A stretch of DNA of 64,000 nt from Cubamyces lactineus (Eukaryota > Basidiomycota > Agaricomycetes > Polyporales > Polyporaceae): positions 248,001 through 312,000 of the forward strand of contig JACDTU010000015.1 in assembly GCA_022376465.1 (NCBI GenBank), in the 5' to 3' direction. Shown here one piece after another: positions 21,316-30,984 of the stretch (position 1 is its first letter; each line of letters opens with the position of its first letter). The notes beneath the pieces were generated by a model. That model saw only the letters and a program-made list of their open reading frames with translations, searched no databases and was not told where the DNA came from. The position numbers and the translations under genes are program-made.

Positions 21316-24300
21316 ACCGTTTTGGAGCCGACCACAGCGGAACCTCTTGCCATAGATTCTGAGGAGGAAGTCGACGCCACTCTCGACAACCCTTCGGAAT
21401 CATCTGCCTTTGATTGTTCTGGGCTTATCCACTTCTTCGACGTCGACGAGAACCTCGATCGTTACTACGACCCAGAAGACGACAGCTACTTTGCTTGCGA
21501 TAGCTTCCCCTGTCCTAATCGCTATCAGAACCTTCAAGAGCCTCCACCCAGTAACTTCTGGGCTGTAGTCCCAGAACCTTGGCAAGTTACTCCGCTTCCT
21601 CCTTCTTCGACAGAAGAAGAAGAAGACTTAGAATCAGTCTACGAGCTTTCACCTCTCCTTGCTCCCACACCCCTTCCTCCGGACGCGCCTCTCCAATTCG
21701 CGCCTCCACAATCTCCACTTCCTACACTCAATCTCACCGAGAACCTCGTCGATTCGCCCCAATTCTTTCTCCTCACTATGGGCGACATCAAACCTGAATC
21801 CGTCCCTCTCCTTTCTTCGGCCAGCCAGTACGCCGAATGGGCTGCGAAGATGAAGGGTCTCCTCATGTTCATGAATTGCTGGGATGTAGTCTCTTCGGAG
21901 ACGACTGAACCTACCGACGCTGAAGAGCGCAAGGAGTATAGGAAGAAGAATGCTCAGGCATGCGGTCTGCTCTTCATGCGGACTGGGCCTAGTTTCCACT
22001 ATCTCCTCGAGACGAAGACGACCAACGGCACCTCCTCTCCGGCCAATCTCACTGCCAAAGAGATGTGGGATGCGCTGAAAGACAAGTTTGGGAAACCGAA
22101 CTCTGCGCACATTTGGGGTCTCTTCGAGTCGCTCATTAGTGAGTCTCGCATGTCGGACCAGCGTTCGCTTCAGGATCAGATGAGTCGGATCGTCACGCGT
22201 ATCCGCGAGATCTCGACCAACGGCCTGAAGTTAGAGGACAACATCCAGGCCCTCATCCTTCTCTCCAAGGTCCCGGAGTCCTACCGACCTATGATTTCTG
22301 CGCTCATGGCCACTATGGACCTCGATAAGATCACCGTCGACGTCATCCTCGAGAAGTCTCTCTCTGAGGAAGCCATGCGCAAGACTGGTCAGTCCGCTGC
22401 TCGGATCTCCAAGACCAAGCCCAAGCCGTCCGGCCCCTGCGACTTCTGTGGCAGTCAGACCCATCACGAGTCGACTTGCTACAAGAAGCACCCCGAGCTT
22501 CGCCCTAAGGGTAATAAGGGTAAGGGCAACGGTGGCAAGAAGAAGGACAAGGATAAGGAGAAGGATAAAGGGAAGGGAAAGGACAATTCTCATGACCATG
22601 CGCACGTCTCGGCCAATGTACTTGTAGCTGAATCTGGCTCTAACATGCACGCTTCTTTCTATGATGCGGCGAAAGCTGCTGCTGGTGTGCGGTATACTCG
22701 TTGGCTGATGGATTCTGGCGCATCTCAGCATGTCACTTGGTGCTTTGACGACTTCACCGAGTACGAACCCTTCGACAAACCGCTGACCTTCAATACCGCC
22801 TCATCTGGCGAAGGTTCGGTTATTCAGGGCCTCGGTCAAGGCACTGTTAAAGCTGAGACTCTTGTCGATGGTCAACGGTGGACTATCACTCTTCCGGACG
22901 TCTGCTATGTGCCTCAGGCCTCTGCACGACTGTTCTCCACCGGTACCATTGAAAAGAATGGTTATTCTCTCTTCCAAGGAGCGAGGAAGATGATGATCTT
23001 TGACAAGCAGCCGGAAGGCGCTGTCAACTCAGGCTCGACGATTCGCATCAAGGGTCGAAAGATCCTTGAGGCACCGTACAATCCTGCGAGCAATCTCTAT
23101 GATTTGACTCTGGAGATTATCCTGAACAGGCATGTCCACCTAAACGTTCGCAGTTACAAGACCTGGCATCGTCGCTTTGGTCATGCAGGCAAGGAGCCTC
23201 TTCGCCACCTGCCTAAGAACGTAAAGGGTGTTGACCAGCTTGATCCCGCGGATGATGAACCGTGTGAGGGTTGTGCTTTTGGCAAATCCCACAGACTCCC
23301 TTTCCCGCCATCAGAAAAGCGTGCAACTGAGCCCCTTGAGCTAGTCCACACTGATCTTGATGGGCCAATGCGCACTGCGTCAGTTGGCAGCGGATTCAAG
23401 TACTTCGCTAGCTTCATCGATGACTACTCCGGTCTCGCCCGTGCTTATTTCCTGAAGTACAAGTCGGACGCCTTCAAAGCGTTCAAGGACTTCAAGGCTT
23501 GGGCCGAGAATCAAACCGGGAGGAAAATCAAGTGAGTCCGCTCTGATCGTGGTGGGGAGTACACGTCAAACGAGTTCTCTGAGCTTCTCCGCAGTCTAGG
23601 GATCGAGCACCACAAAACCATGCCTGATTCGCCTCAGCAGAATGGACGCGCTGAACGCTGGAACCGTACAATCACTGAGAAGGCTCTGTCTATGCTTCAC
23701 CACGCTGGACTTAGTCATGGTTTCTGGCAACTCGCTATTGAGGCAGCCGTTCATATCTACAATCGTCAGCCTATGCGTCGCCTGAAATGGCGATGCCCCA
23801 TCACTCTGTGGGATGGGACCATCCCTGATGTGTCCTATTTCCGCGTTTTTGGCTGCAAAGCCTACGTTCACGTGCAAAAGGACAAGCGCAAAGGGAAACT
23901 CGACAAGAAGGCTGTCGAGATGATCTTTGTCGGGTATGAGCAGGGTTCCAAGGGGTATAAATTCTGGAATCCAGCCACCCACTCTATCGTCGTATCTCGC
24001 GATGTGATCTTCAACGAAGAGTCTTTTCCTGCACGTAAGATTCCTGGCAATCGTCCTGTTACCCCAGACGATAGTCCGTTCTCAGATCAAGAAGTCCCTT
24101 CAGACGATGCCTCCAATGCTGAGCCTGAAAACTTCGAGATCAATATCCCTCTTCCTATTCCTCTCCCGGAGGCCGCACCTCCTGTGCCTCCTGCACCTCC
24201 AGAGCAACCTGCTCCCCCTCCTCCGCAACAACCTCATCCACCACCTGCTGTTCCTCCACCGCGGCCTAACCATCAGCGGAATCGTCATGAGCCAGTGGGA

Positions 24301-26043
24301 GGTCCTAGCATAGCGCATGATCGCCCTCGTCGCGAAAATGTTCCTAGACCTCAGCGCTACAGGGACAGCGTGTACGATGATGAGCCACCTGCAAAGGTAG
24401 ATGCTCGTACAGATGCGGAAGGGAACTTGGAGGACGATGAACAAGTTGTACAGTCTATCATTGCGATGCTCGCTGCCGCAACCCATAAGCCTGGCATTCC
24501 TAACTCTCATCGACAAGCCATGGCATCTCCAGACGCGGAGAAGTGGCGTGCAGCTGAGAAAGCAGAGTACAACTCGCTCATTGAGAACAAGACCTGGCTT
24601 CTTGTGCCTAGGCCAAAGAACCGACAAGTCGTCGCCAATCGTTGGGTGTACGACATCAAGCATGATGGTCGGTATAAGGCTCGTCTTGTGGCCAAGGGCT
24701 TTACTCAGGTCTGGGGGGAGGATTACAACGAAACCTTTTCGCCTGTTGCGCGTTTTGAGTCGATTCGTTACCTCCTCGCGCATGCTGTGCTTGAGGATTG
24801 GGACATCGAGTCGATGGACGTCAAAACTGCGTTCTTGAACGGCGACTTGGAGGAGGAGATCTATATGGAACAGCCTGAGGGCTGGGTTGTTCCTGGCAAG
24901 GAAAACTTTGTGTGTCTATTGCTGAAAGCGATCTACGGCTTGAAGCAGGCGTCTCGTCAATGGAACGCCAAGATACACCAAATCTTGCTAGATCTGGGAT
25001 TCATACGGACATACTCTGATGCCGGAGTCTACGTATATCGGCGACATAGGGGGGATTCCGTCACGATCATCGTTCTGTATGTCGACGATCTACTCCTTAT
25101 GGGTGACAAGCCTGGCCATATCAAGGATACCAAGGAGGCCTTGATGCAGCGGTTCAAGATGACGGATCTGGGTCCTGTCTCGCGTTTTCTTGGTCTGAAC
25201 ATTGTTCGCGATCGTAAAGCTCGAACGATCGACATCGACCAGATAGACTACATCCAGTCCGTTCTCGAACGTTTTGACATGGCCGACTGCAAGCCGGCTC
25301 GCACTCCTCTCCCTGCTGGTGCTGTACTGGAGAAATCTAGTCACACCGCCGCCGATCACTCCCGGAAACGGTACCAGAGCCTAATTGGCAGTCTGCTCTA
25401 CGCGACTTTGGGTACACGTCCGGATATCTCCTTCGCGGTCCAGAAGTTGTCTCAGTACAACTCTAATCCTAGTGACGCACACTGGAACTATGCCAAGTAT
25501 GTTCTGCGGTACCTGCAAGGGACCAAAGACTACCGGTTGCGTTACTTCGGTTCCTCAAATGACGGTCTTTTGGGTTATTCAGACTCAGACTGGGCTGAGG
25601 ACCGAGATGACCGCAGGTCCACTGGAGCTTACGTCTTCTTGATGGCAGGCGGCGCTATTTCCTGGCAGTCTAGGAAACAGCCGACTGTTTCGCTCTCCTC
25701 GACCGAGGCGGAATACAAGGCTGCGTCAGACGCTTGTCGTCAAGTTGTATGGCTTCGCACGTTTGGTGAAGAGTTGGGGGATGACATCTCTCGTCCTACA
25801 CCTTTGTGTCTCGACAACCAAGGGTCCATCTTCTTATCGGTTAATCCTGTCACCGAGCGCCGCACGAAGCACGTCGACGTCCAGTACCACTACACTCGCG
25901 AACAAGCTGAGTTAGGGACGATCGACATCTTCTACGTAGCGACAGAGGATCAACTAGCTGATTCCTTGACGAAGAATGTCTCCTTCTCTATATTGGAGCG
26001 CTTCAGAAAGGCGATTGGTCTAGTCTCTCCCTCCGCAGTTTGA
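21316..26043 (+). pseudogene. Copia element 2 Gag-Pol frame with one internal TGA
   Basis: The first in-frame ATG is at 21778, where a typical copia Gag begins; the frame is open upstream to 21316 with an acidic, Pro-rich sequence that has no ATG. Domains: Gag (near 21780-22400), CCHC knuckle CDFCGSQTHHESTC (about 22438), protease LMDSGAS (about 22705), pre-integrase WHRRFGH and CEGC, integrase with HTDLDGP, RSDRGGEY and NGRAERW, reverse transcriptase with YVDD (25078-25089), RNase H with SDSDW, EAEY and DNQG. TGA 23533-23535 falls between the first and second integrase aspartates; the same frame continues to TGA 26041-26043. All catalytic residues are otherwise kept. One nonsense change is the simplest explanation; the position does not fit known gag/pol recoding. 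Confidence 0.92.
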
Positions 26044-26045
26044 AC

Positions 26046-26054
26046 GAGTGGGAG
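26046..26054 (+). other. Polypurine tract of copia element 2
   Basis: GAGTGGGAG directly precedes the 3' LTR and equals the tract of element 1. Confidence 0.8.
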
Positions 26055-26613
26055 TGTTGAACTTCCAGGTTATCGGCTGTGCCGGACCGGGAATGTGGAC
26101 CTTGTGGCTGTGGCGCCTACAATGCGCACAGCATGGACTTTGTTCCTTCCTTTTACGGATTTCTTAGCATACGTACTGTAGTTGGACATTTGGACATTCC
26201 CTCCATCTTTCCGTTGCGTTCTACACTGCTACGGATCCTTCCAGAGGGTTCTCTACCTATGATACCATATGTCGCGATACTCACACCATCGTCTTACTCA
26301 GGATATGCTCGGCACTTACTCATCGTACATAGGGATCACATGCCTCCTTTCTTCGCTTACTCATGGCACTCCTCTCTCAGTATATAAGGAGGACATTCTT
26401 TGCCCCTACTCTTCAGTCGTTCGCTCACAGACTGAAGAGTAAGTTCCTTCATTACCTATGGTTACTTATGCAGTTACTTACCAAGTACTTGTAGCTCTCT
26501 TGTGTCGCTTACAGGTACTTGTACTATGCAATAGAGTCGTTCGCTCACAGACTGAAGACTCTCTTGTGTCGCTTACAGGTCACTCCCAGCCTTCTAGGTT
26601 CAGAAGTTCGTCA
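26055..26613 (+). repeat. 3' LTR of copia element 2
   Basis: 559 bp, three differences from the 5' LTR. It adjoins the last codon piece of the interrupted RRM3 exon. Confidence 0.95.
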
Positions 26614-26618
26614 GGCGA
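26614..26618. repeat. Target-site duplication GGCGA, right of copia element 2
   Basis: Exact copy of 20242-20246. Confidence 0.93.
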
Positions 26619-26867
26619 TTGGTGCGTGAAACGTTCGCATAGCTGCAGCACGTGTCGCTCATTCCTCGATGCTTGTAGCAAAATTCCAGCAGTACATGTA
26701 TGGTGGTCGGCCTCTGGGTACGTGTGCACGGTCCGTATACGATAGGCTGCGCCTCAGACTCTCATCATTTCTGCATAGACATCCGCTTCAACGTCCGCTG
26801 GCATACGTTCTCACCTGGCACCGCCAAGGGCGGCCAGACGATGCCGATGCAGACGGAAGGCATGTAA

Positions 26868-27315
26868 GGACGCCTTCGTCTCGGTCAGTCGTTCTTGTCT
26901 CCTTGTCCCTTCTGTGTTCGTACATCCTTCTTGTCCTCCAGCTTGTGCGACGCCCCTCCCCTTTCCCCTATGTATCTGTATCTCAAGTGTGCAAACCGAT
27001 GCCCTGCTTCCGTGCTTGTTCGATTACTATATGTTCGTAAAGTATATGCAAAACTGTGAATATGATCATTCTCTTGTGCGTCAGTGCTTGGGTGCATTGC
27101 CCGGCCAGAAGTGTCCACAGGGCGTCTGCGGTTCACCACTCGCCAGTCGAGTTTCATGTTTGCGCCGGACACTTTGTCGCTTGTGACCTAGCTCCGCGCT
27201 TCCACAGGCCATCTTGGGCTCGCGCTTACACAGTCTGCTCTCCAAACTAGTTTCGATCAAGTACAAGGGCAACACGAACGCTGATTGAACAGTCCTTACG
27301 CCTCAGCCTACGAGC
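26868..27315. other. Intergenic region after the RRM gene
   Basis: CT-rich sequence just after the stop is likely 3' UTR of the interrupted gene. No other feature is visible before the APH-like frame. Confidence 0.4.
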
Positions 27316-28305
27316 TTGAATGTCACGATCATACGCCGGTCATTAGCACCCTCGAGCCGACACGGTCTCCGTCTTAAGCAACATGGTAGGCTTCCCTACT
27401 ATGTGCCTGATGCGCCACGCATTGACCTGTTTGCCCAGCCCACCCACGCTGAAACTCCCAAATTGCCGGCGAACTTGAATTTGCCTTCGCCTGCGAGCGC
27501 CAAGGAACTTCTTCCCCTCAAATGCATCACCGACCACGGGGACAAACGCATCTCTGAATACTCTCCCGATGTTCTCGTGAAGTTCGGGGCGCATGTTGAG
27601 GCCGAAGTCCGTGCTCTCAAATACCTTCATGGCCGGTTGAGCTTCCGTACGCCGCAAGTCCTCCACCACGCACCCTTCCCTGGCAAACCCCTCACGCCTT
27701 GGGAATGGCGTGACGGGTGCTGGTATTTCTTCATGGACAAATGTCCGGGGGTGCCTCTCGATACGGTGATCCAAAAGATGTCCCCCGCCGAGCTCGACCA
27801 CATCGCCGACCAGCTCCTCGCCGTGCTCAAGGAGATGCGCGCCATCAAGAGCACCACCATCGGCGCGCTCGACGGCGGCCCGTTCGATAACCGCTTCATG
27901 CCATACCCGTGGCAGCCCCCGAAGGCGTTTGCGAGCGTCTCCCAGTACCTCGAATACTACCGCAAACTCTTCCTCGACATCTGCGGGCCGGACTACGTCA
28001 AGGAGCTCTTCGCCCCCTTCCCGAGCGGGGCGAACGTCCCCGTTCACCTCACGCACAGCGACCTCGTCCCGCGCAACATCCTCGTCCAGGGCTCGACGAT
28101 CACCGCCATCATCGACTGGGAGACGGCCGGGTTCTACCCCGAGTTCTGGGAGTACTGCCGCATGCATGAGCGCAGCTGGATGAACCCGCAGTGGTCGCGT
28201 GTCCTCGCGCGCGTGTTTCCCGCCGGCCCCAAGCGCGAGAAAGAGATCGACGCAGTCGGGCGCATCATACGGTTGCTGCGCGACAACGATAGCACGTACT
28301 GCTGA
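27316..28305 (+). CDS. APH/choline kinase-like phosphotransferase (start unresolved)
   Basis: A single frame of about 330 residues belongs to the aminoglycoside phosphotransferase-like kinase fold (PF01636 type). The catalytic loop reads HLTHSDLVPRNILV, with the Asp and Asn expected for Brenner's motif, and the metal-binding motif is IIDWETAGFYPEFWEY. Upstream, EVRALKYL fits the helix with the conserved Glu. Fungi have many such proteins with unknown small-molecule substrates; this says nothing about antibiotic resistance. The frame has no ATG before the kinase core: 27316 is a TTG and a stop lies at 27286. Either a short first exon lies upstream or the gene has lost its start. The core from about 27540 to the TGA at 28303 is intact. 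Confidence 0.7.
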   Translation: MNVTIIRRSLAPSSRHGLRLKQHGRLPYYVPDAPRIDLFAQPTHAETPKLPANLNLPSPASAKELLPLKCITDHGDKRISEYSPDVLVKFGAHVEAEVRALKYLHGRLSFRTPQVLHHAPFPGKPLTPWEWRDGCWYFFMDKCPGVPLDTVIQKMSPAELDHIADQLLAVLKEMRAIKSTTIGALDGGPFDNRFMPYPWQPPKAFASVSQYLEYYRKLFLDICGPDYVKELFAPFPSGANVPVHLTHSDLVPRNILVQGSTITAIIDWETAGFYPEFWEYCRMHERSWMNPQWSRVLARVFPAGPKREKEIDAVGRIIRLLRDNDSTYC

Positions 28306-29925
28306 AGGACAAACCCCGTGCTAGGCAGGGTTGAGGTACGAGATATCTTTGCAGTAGAAGCACCAGACCTGACCAGATACACAGGCGCCACTACGATAGA
28401 ACTACCCTCCTCGCTCTTCAACGAAGTGTCGTTGTCTCAGCAGTTTTCGACGGTTTGTAATCGGTAGAATTTTGCAAGAGTCATACAAGATCATATATTG
28501 GATTTACGATGTGCGTTGCACCTCGGCGGAGTAGGTGGCCCCGGAGAAGGCGCTATGGAATCAACTTCGAAGGTTGGAAGTAGCGGACCAACACGGACAA
28601 TCTTACGGGAACGAGCGCTGTTCATGTCGAGCTGTAGGGTCTGAGAGACGGAGAGCTTGTTGATCAACTGCACACAGCCTGAGAAATTGGGGTCATCTTG
28701 CAACATAATCCTCGATGGTGTAGTTACAGATACAACGGCCCCCGCTCCTCGGGTTCCCAGAATCAAGCCTCGGCAAGATGTGTAAGAAGCCCTGAAAACA
28801 CTGCAGCGACGAACCTCATAAGATGTTCTTGTGCAGCACGACTACGAGAACACGCCGTCGCCCGATGGAGTTGCACTCGGATAACTACTACGGTATACTG
28901 TAGCAGCGCACCAGGCGGATCAATAGATCAAATCAATGACCGACCGAGTGAAGGCTGTTCGATCTTCCTGCTAGCTGCCTGGAATACATGTCCTCGTTCG
29001 CTAGCAACTTTTCCGTGTGTCGCACGTCTACCCCTGGTCTTGTGTGCCTCCCTATTTAACCGCCCCATGGTGCAGGACGCCCGGGTTTGACTTGTTTCAC
29101 GTCCCGTGGATATATGGTGTCGTGCTTTCTACGGGAGAGATAACAGCGCCAACATTGGGCGCACATTTTGGTGGTGGTATGCGGCCTAAAGCGGTCATAT
29201 GACTTTCCTCGGTAGACGAGGACCCAAACTGGCGTCGCAGCAGGAAATTGAGCCCCGCTTGAGGCCCTCTCGGCCGTCCAGGTTCGACTACGAACAAGCT
29301 ACTTACCCGGCACATTGGAAGTAAGTGTCCGGGCGCCACTCGCATCCGAGGGCGCCTTGCTTGACTTCGGTTGCTTCTCAACAGCTCCGTGTCTCGTTTG
29401 CACTTGCCACTGTGCGTGTAGTTACTTGAAGCAGTAGAGGCGGTTTGCCTTTTGAAATATGATATGTGTGCTGCGCGCCCGTCCATTGAGTAGATACCAG
29501 TGCGTGCCTTGCACAGTGACCGGAGGGTGAAGTCATGCACATTGACCATCAGCGCGGAGTGCACACGCCACGGCGATGAAAGCAAGCAACTCATTGTAGC
29601 CCTTTGGATGACCACTCAGACGTTGTCCATCAGTCCCGAGGCATTCCAATTAACGGACCCCGGAGGTGAAGCGGCGGTCTGAGTGCGGAGTGCCTCGACG
29701 CTTGTCTTCGCGAGCGGTAGCTGTGGTAGGCCTTGCATTGCCTAGAATCCAGGCCAATCATCCGGTGTGTCTAGCCGTTAGGCGTAAGCGTCTCCAAGTA
29801 TCTCGCCCGAGGCTTGCGTAACGGCCCACGATAAATAGAGAGGGCGATGACCAGCCTAGTGAGCCTCAGGCCACAGGTCACACAGTTCCGCACACCATTT
29901 CCCAAACTCACCTCCGTCCTACACG
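28306..29925. other. Intergenic, 1.6 kb
   Basis: Short frames on both strands without motifs; none exceeds about 170 codons and none matches a family I know. The last 100 bases form the promoter of the hydrophobin remnant. Confidence 0.4.
29831..29838 (+). promoter_or_regulatory. TATA-like box of the hydrophobin remnant
   Basis: ATAAATAG lies 95 bp before the start codon, followed by a CA-rich leader (CACACCATTTCCCAAACTCACC), a usual layout for highly expressed mushroom genes. Confidence 0.5.
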
Positions 29926-30283
29926 ATGATGTTCACTCGCCTTGCTGCTCTCACCCTCGGGGCAATGCCCATTCTTGCGGCCGCCACTCCTCTCGAGGGT
30001 CGCACCGACGGCGATAGCTGTTCGACTGGGACTCTTCAGTGCTGCAACTCGGTTACCCCGGTAAGCATAGCTAACCCCATGCGTACACAAGAGCGCCTTA
30101 CTAACCAGTGTGCAGGCTAACTCAGCGTCGGGCAGCGTTCCTCCAGCGACTCTTCCCGAGGCTGCAGGTACCGGACCGGGTGCCAGCGTGCCTCACTTGC
30201 GTCCCCATGCCGCGCTGCACGACGACGCTGGAGAAGCTGTTCATGCGGATGAGGCATCCCGAACACTCACCGCGATTACATAG
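29926..30283 (+). pseudogene. Class I hydrophobin N-terminal half fused to an F-box-derived tail
   Basis: Exon 1 (29926..30060) codes a signal peptide (MMFTRLAALTLGAMPILAAA) and the first hydrophobin cysteines in the spacing C-x6-CC (CSTGTLQCCNSV). Intron 30061-30115 (GTAAGC...CTAAC...TGCAG) is normal. Exon 2 begins ANSASG, as expected after this intron in hydrophobins, but at 30131/30132 the sequence switches to the duplicated block from the F-box locus. The frame then runs through 50 foreign residues to TAG 30281-30283. The chimeric product would be 100 residues with three of the eight conserved cysteines, so it cannot fold as a hydrophobin. Promoter, signal peptide and splice sites look intact, so it may still be expressed and secreted. 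Confidence 0.82.
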
Positions 30284-30950
30284 CCTCCGGACGGAGACTG
30301 CTCAGGCTCTTGAGTCTGCAGCGGGACAGGTGCCGCCGGTTTGGCGAGCGAGGGTCTTGGAAGACCATGCGGCCTAGCTGACGGTTTGTCATGCATCTGC
30401 TGAGCGAGACGTAGTGTGAGTAAGTGCACTGTGTACGTTATGTGTATCACCTCCGAGCTGATTTGTGATACTAGCAGCCGTATTCCAGAGCTGTTCTAGT
30501 TTCTGTGTTTGCAGATGGCGCAGTGCACGACCTCCTGAGATCACCTTGTACGTCGCATATTGAAGTGTAGGCCTACGAGAACGGGCGATGAGTAAGTCTA
30601 TGGCGACGCCCCGGAACTTCACTCGTTCTGATATGATATGTCCAGGTCATGTTGCCAATGTACAGTATGGGCCCTCATACCCGAATCACGTACAACGTGC
30701 CCTTGTAGCACGCATCATCCGGCCTAAGCCCGCTTTTGCCAACTTTGCATGGTGAAATAGAGAAATGTTACGGGACTCCGATGACCACGGAGGGTATGTA
30801 GGTCTTCTTCTCAGGCGACGAGCATCGGCGCATCATGCTCAATAATAGCCTGAGCCCGACCGGACAATCCTCCCAGGACGTTGTTGTCTACTGTCAGAGT
30901 ATAAGACCCATGCGGGTTGTCGTGCCCAGACGACGATTCACTGGCAGTCT
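30132..30950 (+). repeat. Segmental duplication, copy at the hydrophobin locus
   Basis: This is the second copy of 17123-17932, in the same orientation. It replaces the 3' half of a hydrophobin gene and ends 34 bp before the start codon of the beta-lactamase-like gene, so it probably also supplies that gene's promoter region. Both the F-box-like frame (to 30377) and a short minus-strand frame ending LSGRAQAIIEHDAPMLVA remain open. Confidence 0.9.
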
Positions 30951-30984
30951 CCGGGTGATCCTTTGCACACGCTGACTTGCCATC

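Larger units (their letters stand above)
20247..26613 (+). mobile_element. Ty1/copia LTR retrotransposon, element 2
   Basis: The 6367-bp element has 559-bp LTRs (20247-20805, 26055-26613), TG...CA ends, a half-tRNA-iMet primer site at 20806, a polypurine tract at 26046-26054 and a GGCGA duplication. I find three differences between the LTRs: A/G near 20276, T/C near 20500 and C/T near 20590. The gag-pol frame carries one in-frame TGA (23533-23535), so the copy is probably not autonomous unless supplied in trans. It is in sense orientation in the RRM gene. Primer site and purine tract match element 1, but LTRs and protein are different, so it is a separate copia family. Confidence 0.96.
18120..26867 (+). 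pseudogene. RS-domain/three-RRM mRNA-binding protein (Gbp2/Hrb1-like), broken by copia element 2
   Basis: Eleven exons join without frame errors: 18120..18291, 18342..18400, 18462..18759, 19017..19077, 19132..19225, 19276..19434, 19492..19645, 19699..20045, 20099..20246 plus 26619..26621, 26679..26717, 26779..26867 (540 codons). The N-terminus is Arg/Asp/Glu-rich then RS-rich. RRM1 has VYVGNL and KGCGIMEY, RRM2 has LYVGNL and KGSGTVIF, RRM3 has IMVRNL and KGCGVVQF; an RGG-like Gly/Arg stretch lies between RRM2 and RRM3. This layout resembles yeast Gbp2/Hrb1, nuclear mRNA-binding proteins that travel with TREX. Two lesions are present: TGA 19785-19787 at codon 362 (an Arg CGA to TGA change is the simplest origin), and the copia insertion after codon 497, inside RRM3. 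The downstream exons remain in frame, so the insertion is recent. Any product would keep only RS, RRM1 and RRM2. Confidence 0.88.

Noticed and set aside
24100..24783. Minus-strand frame of 227 codons inside element 2
   Set aside because: Antisense to the Pro-rich and reverse-transcriptase part of gag-pol; no motif of its own.
3913..26613. Idea that elements 1 and 2 are copies of one family
   Set aside because: LTR length and sequence differ (443 and 559 bp) and proteins are clearly distinct; only primer site, purine tract and domain order are shared.
27343..28167. Minus-strand frame of 274 codons
   Set aside because: Antisense to the APH-like gene, whose catalytic motifs prove the plus strand.
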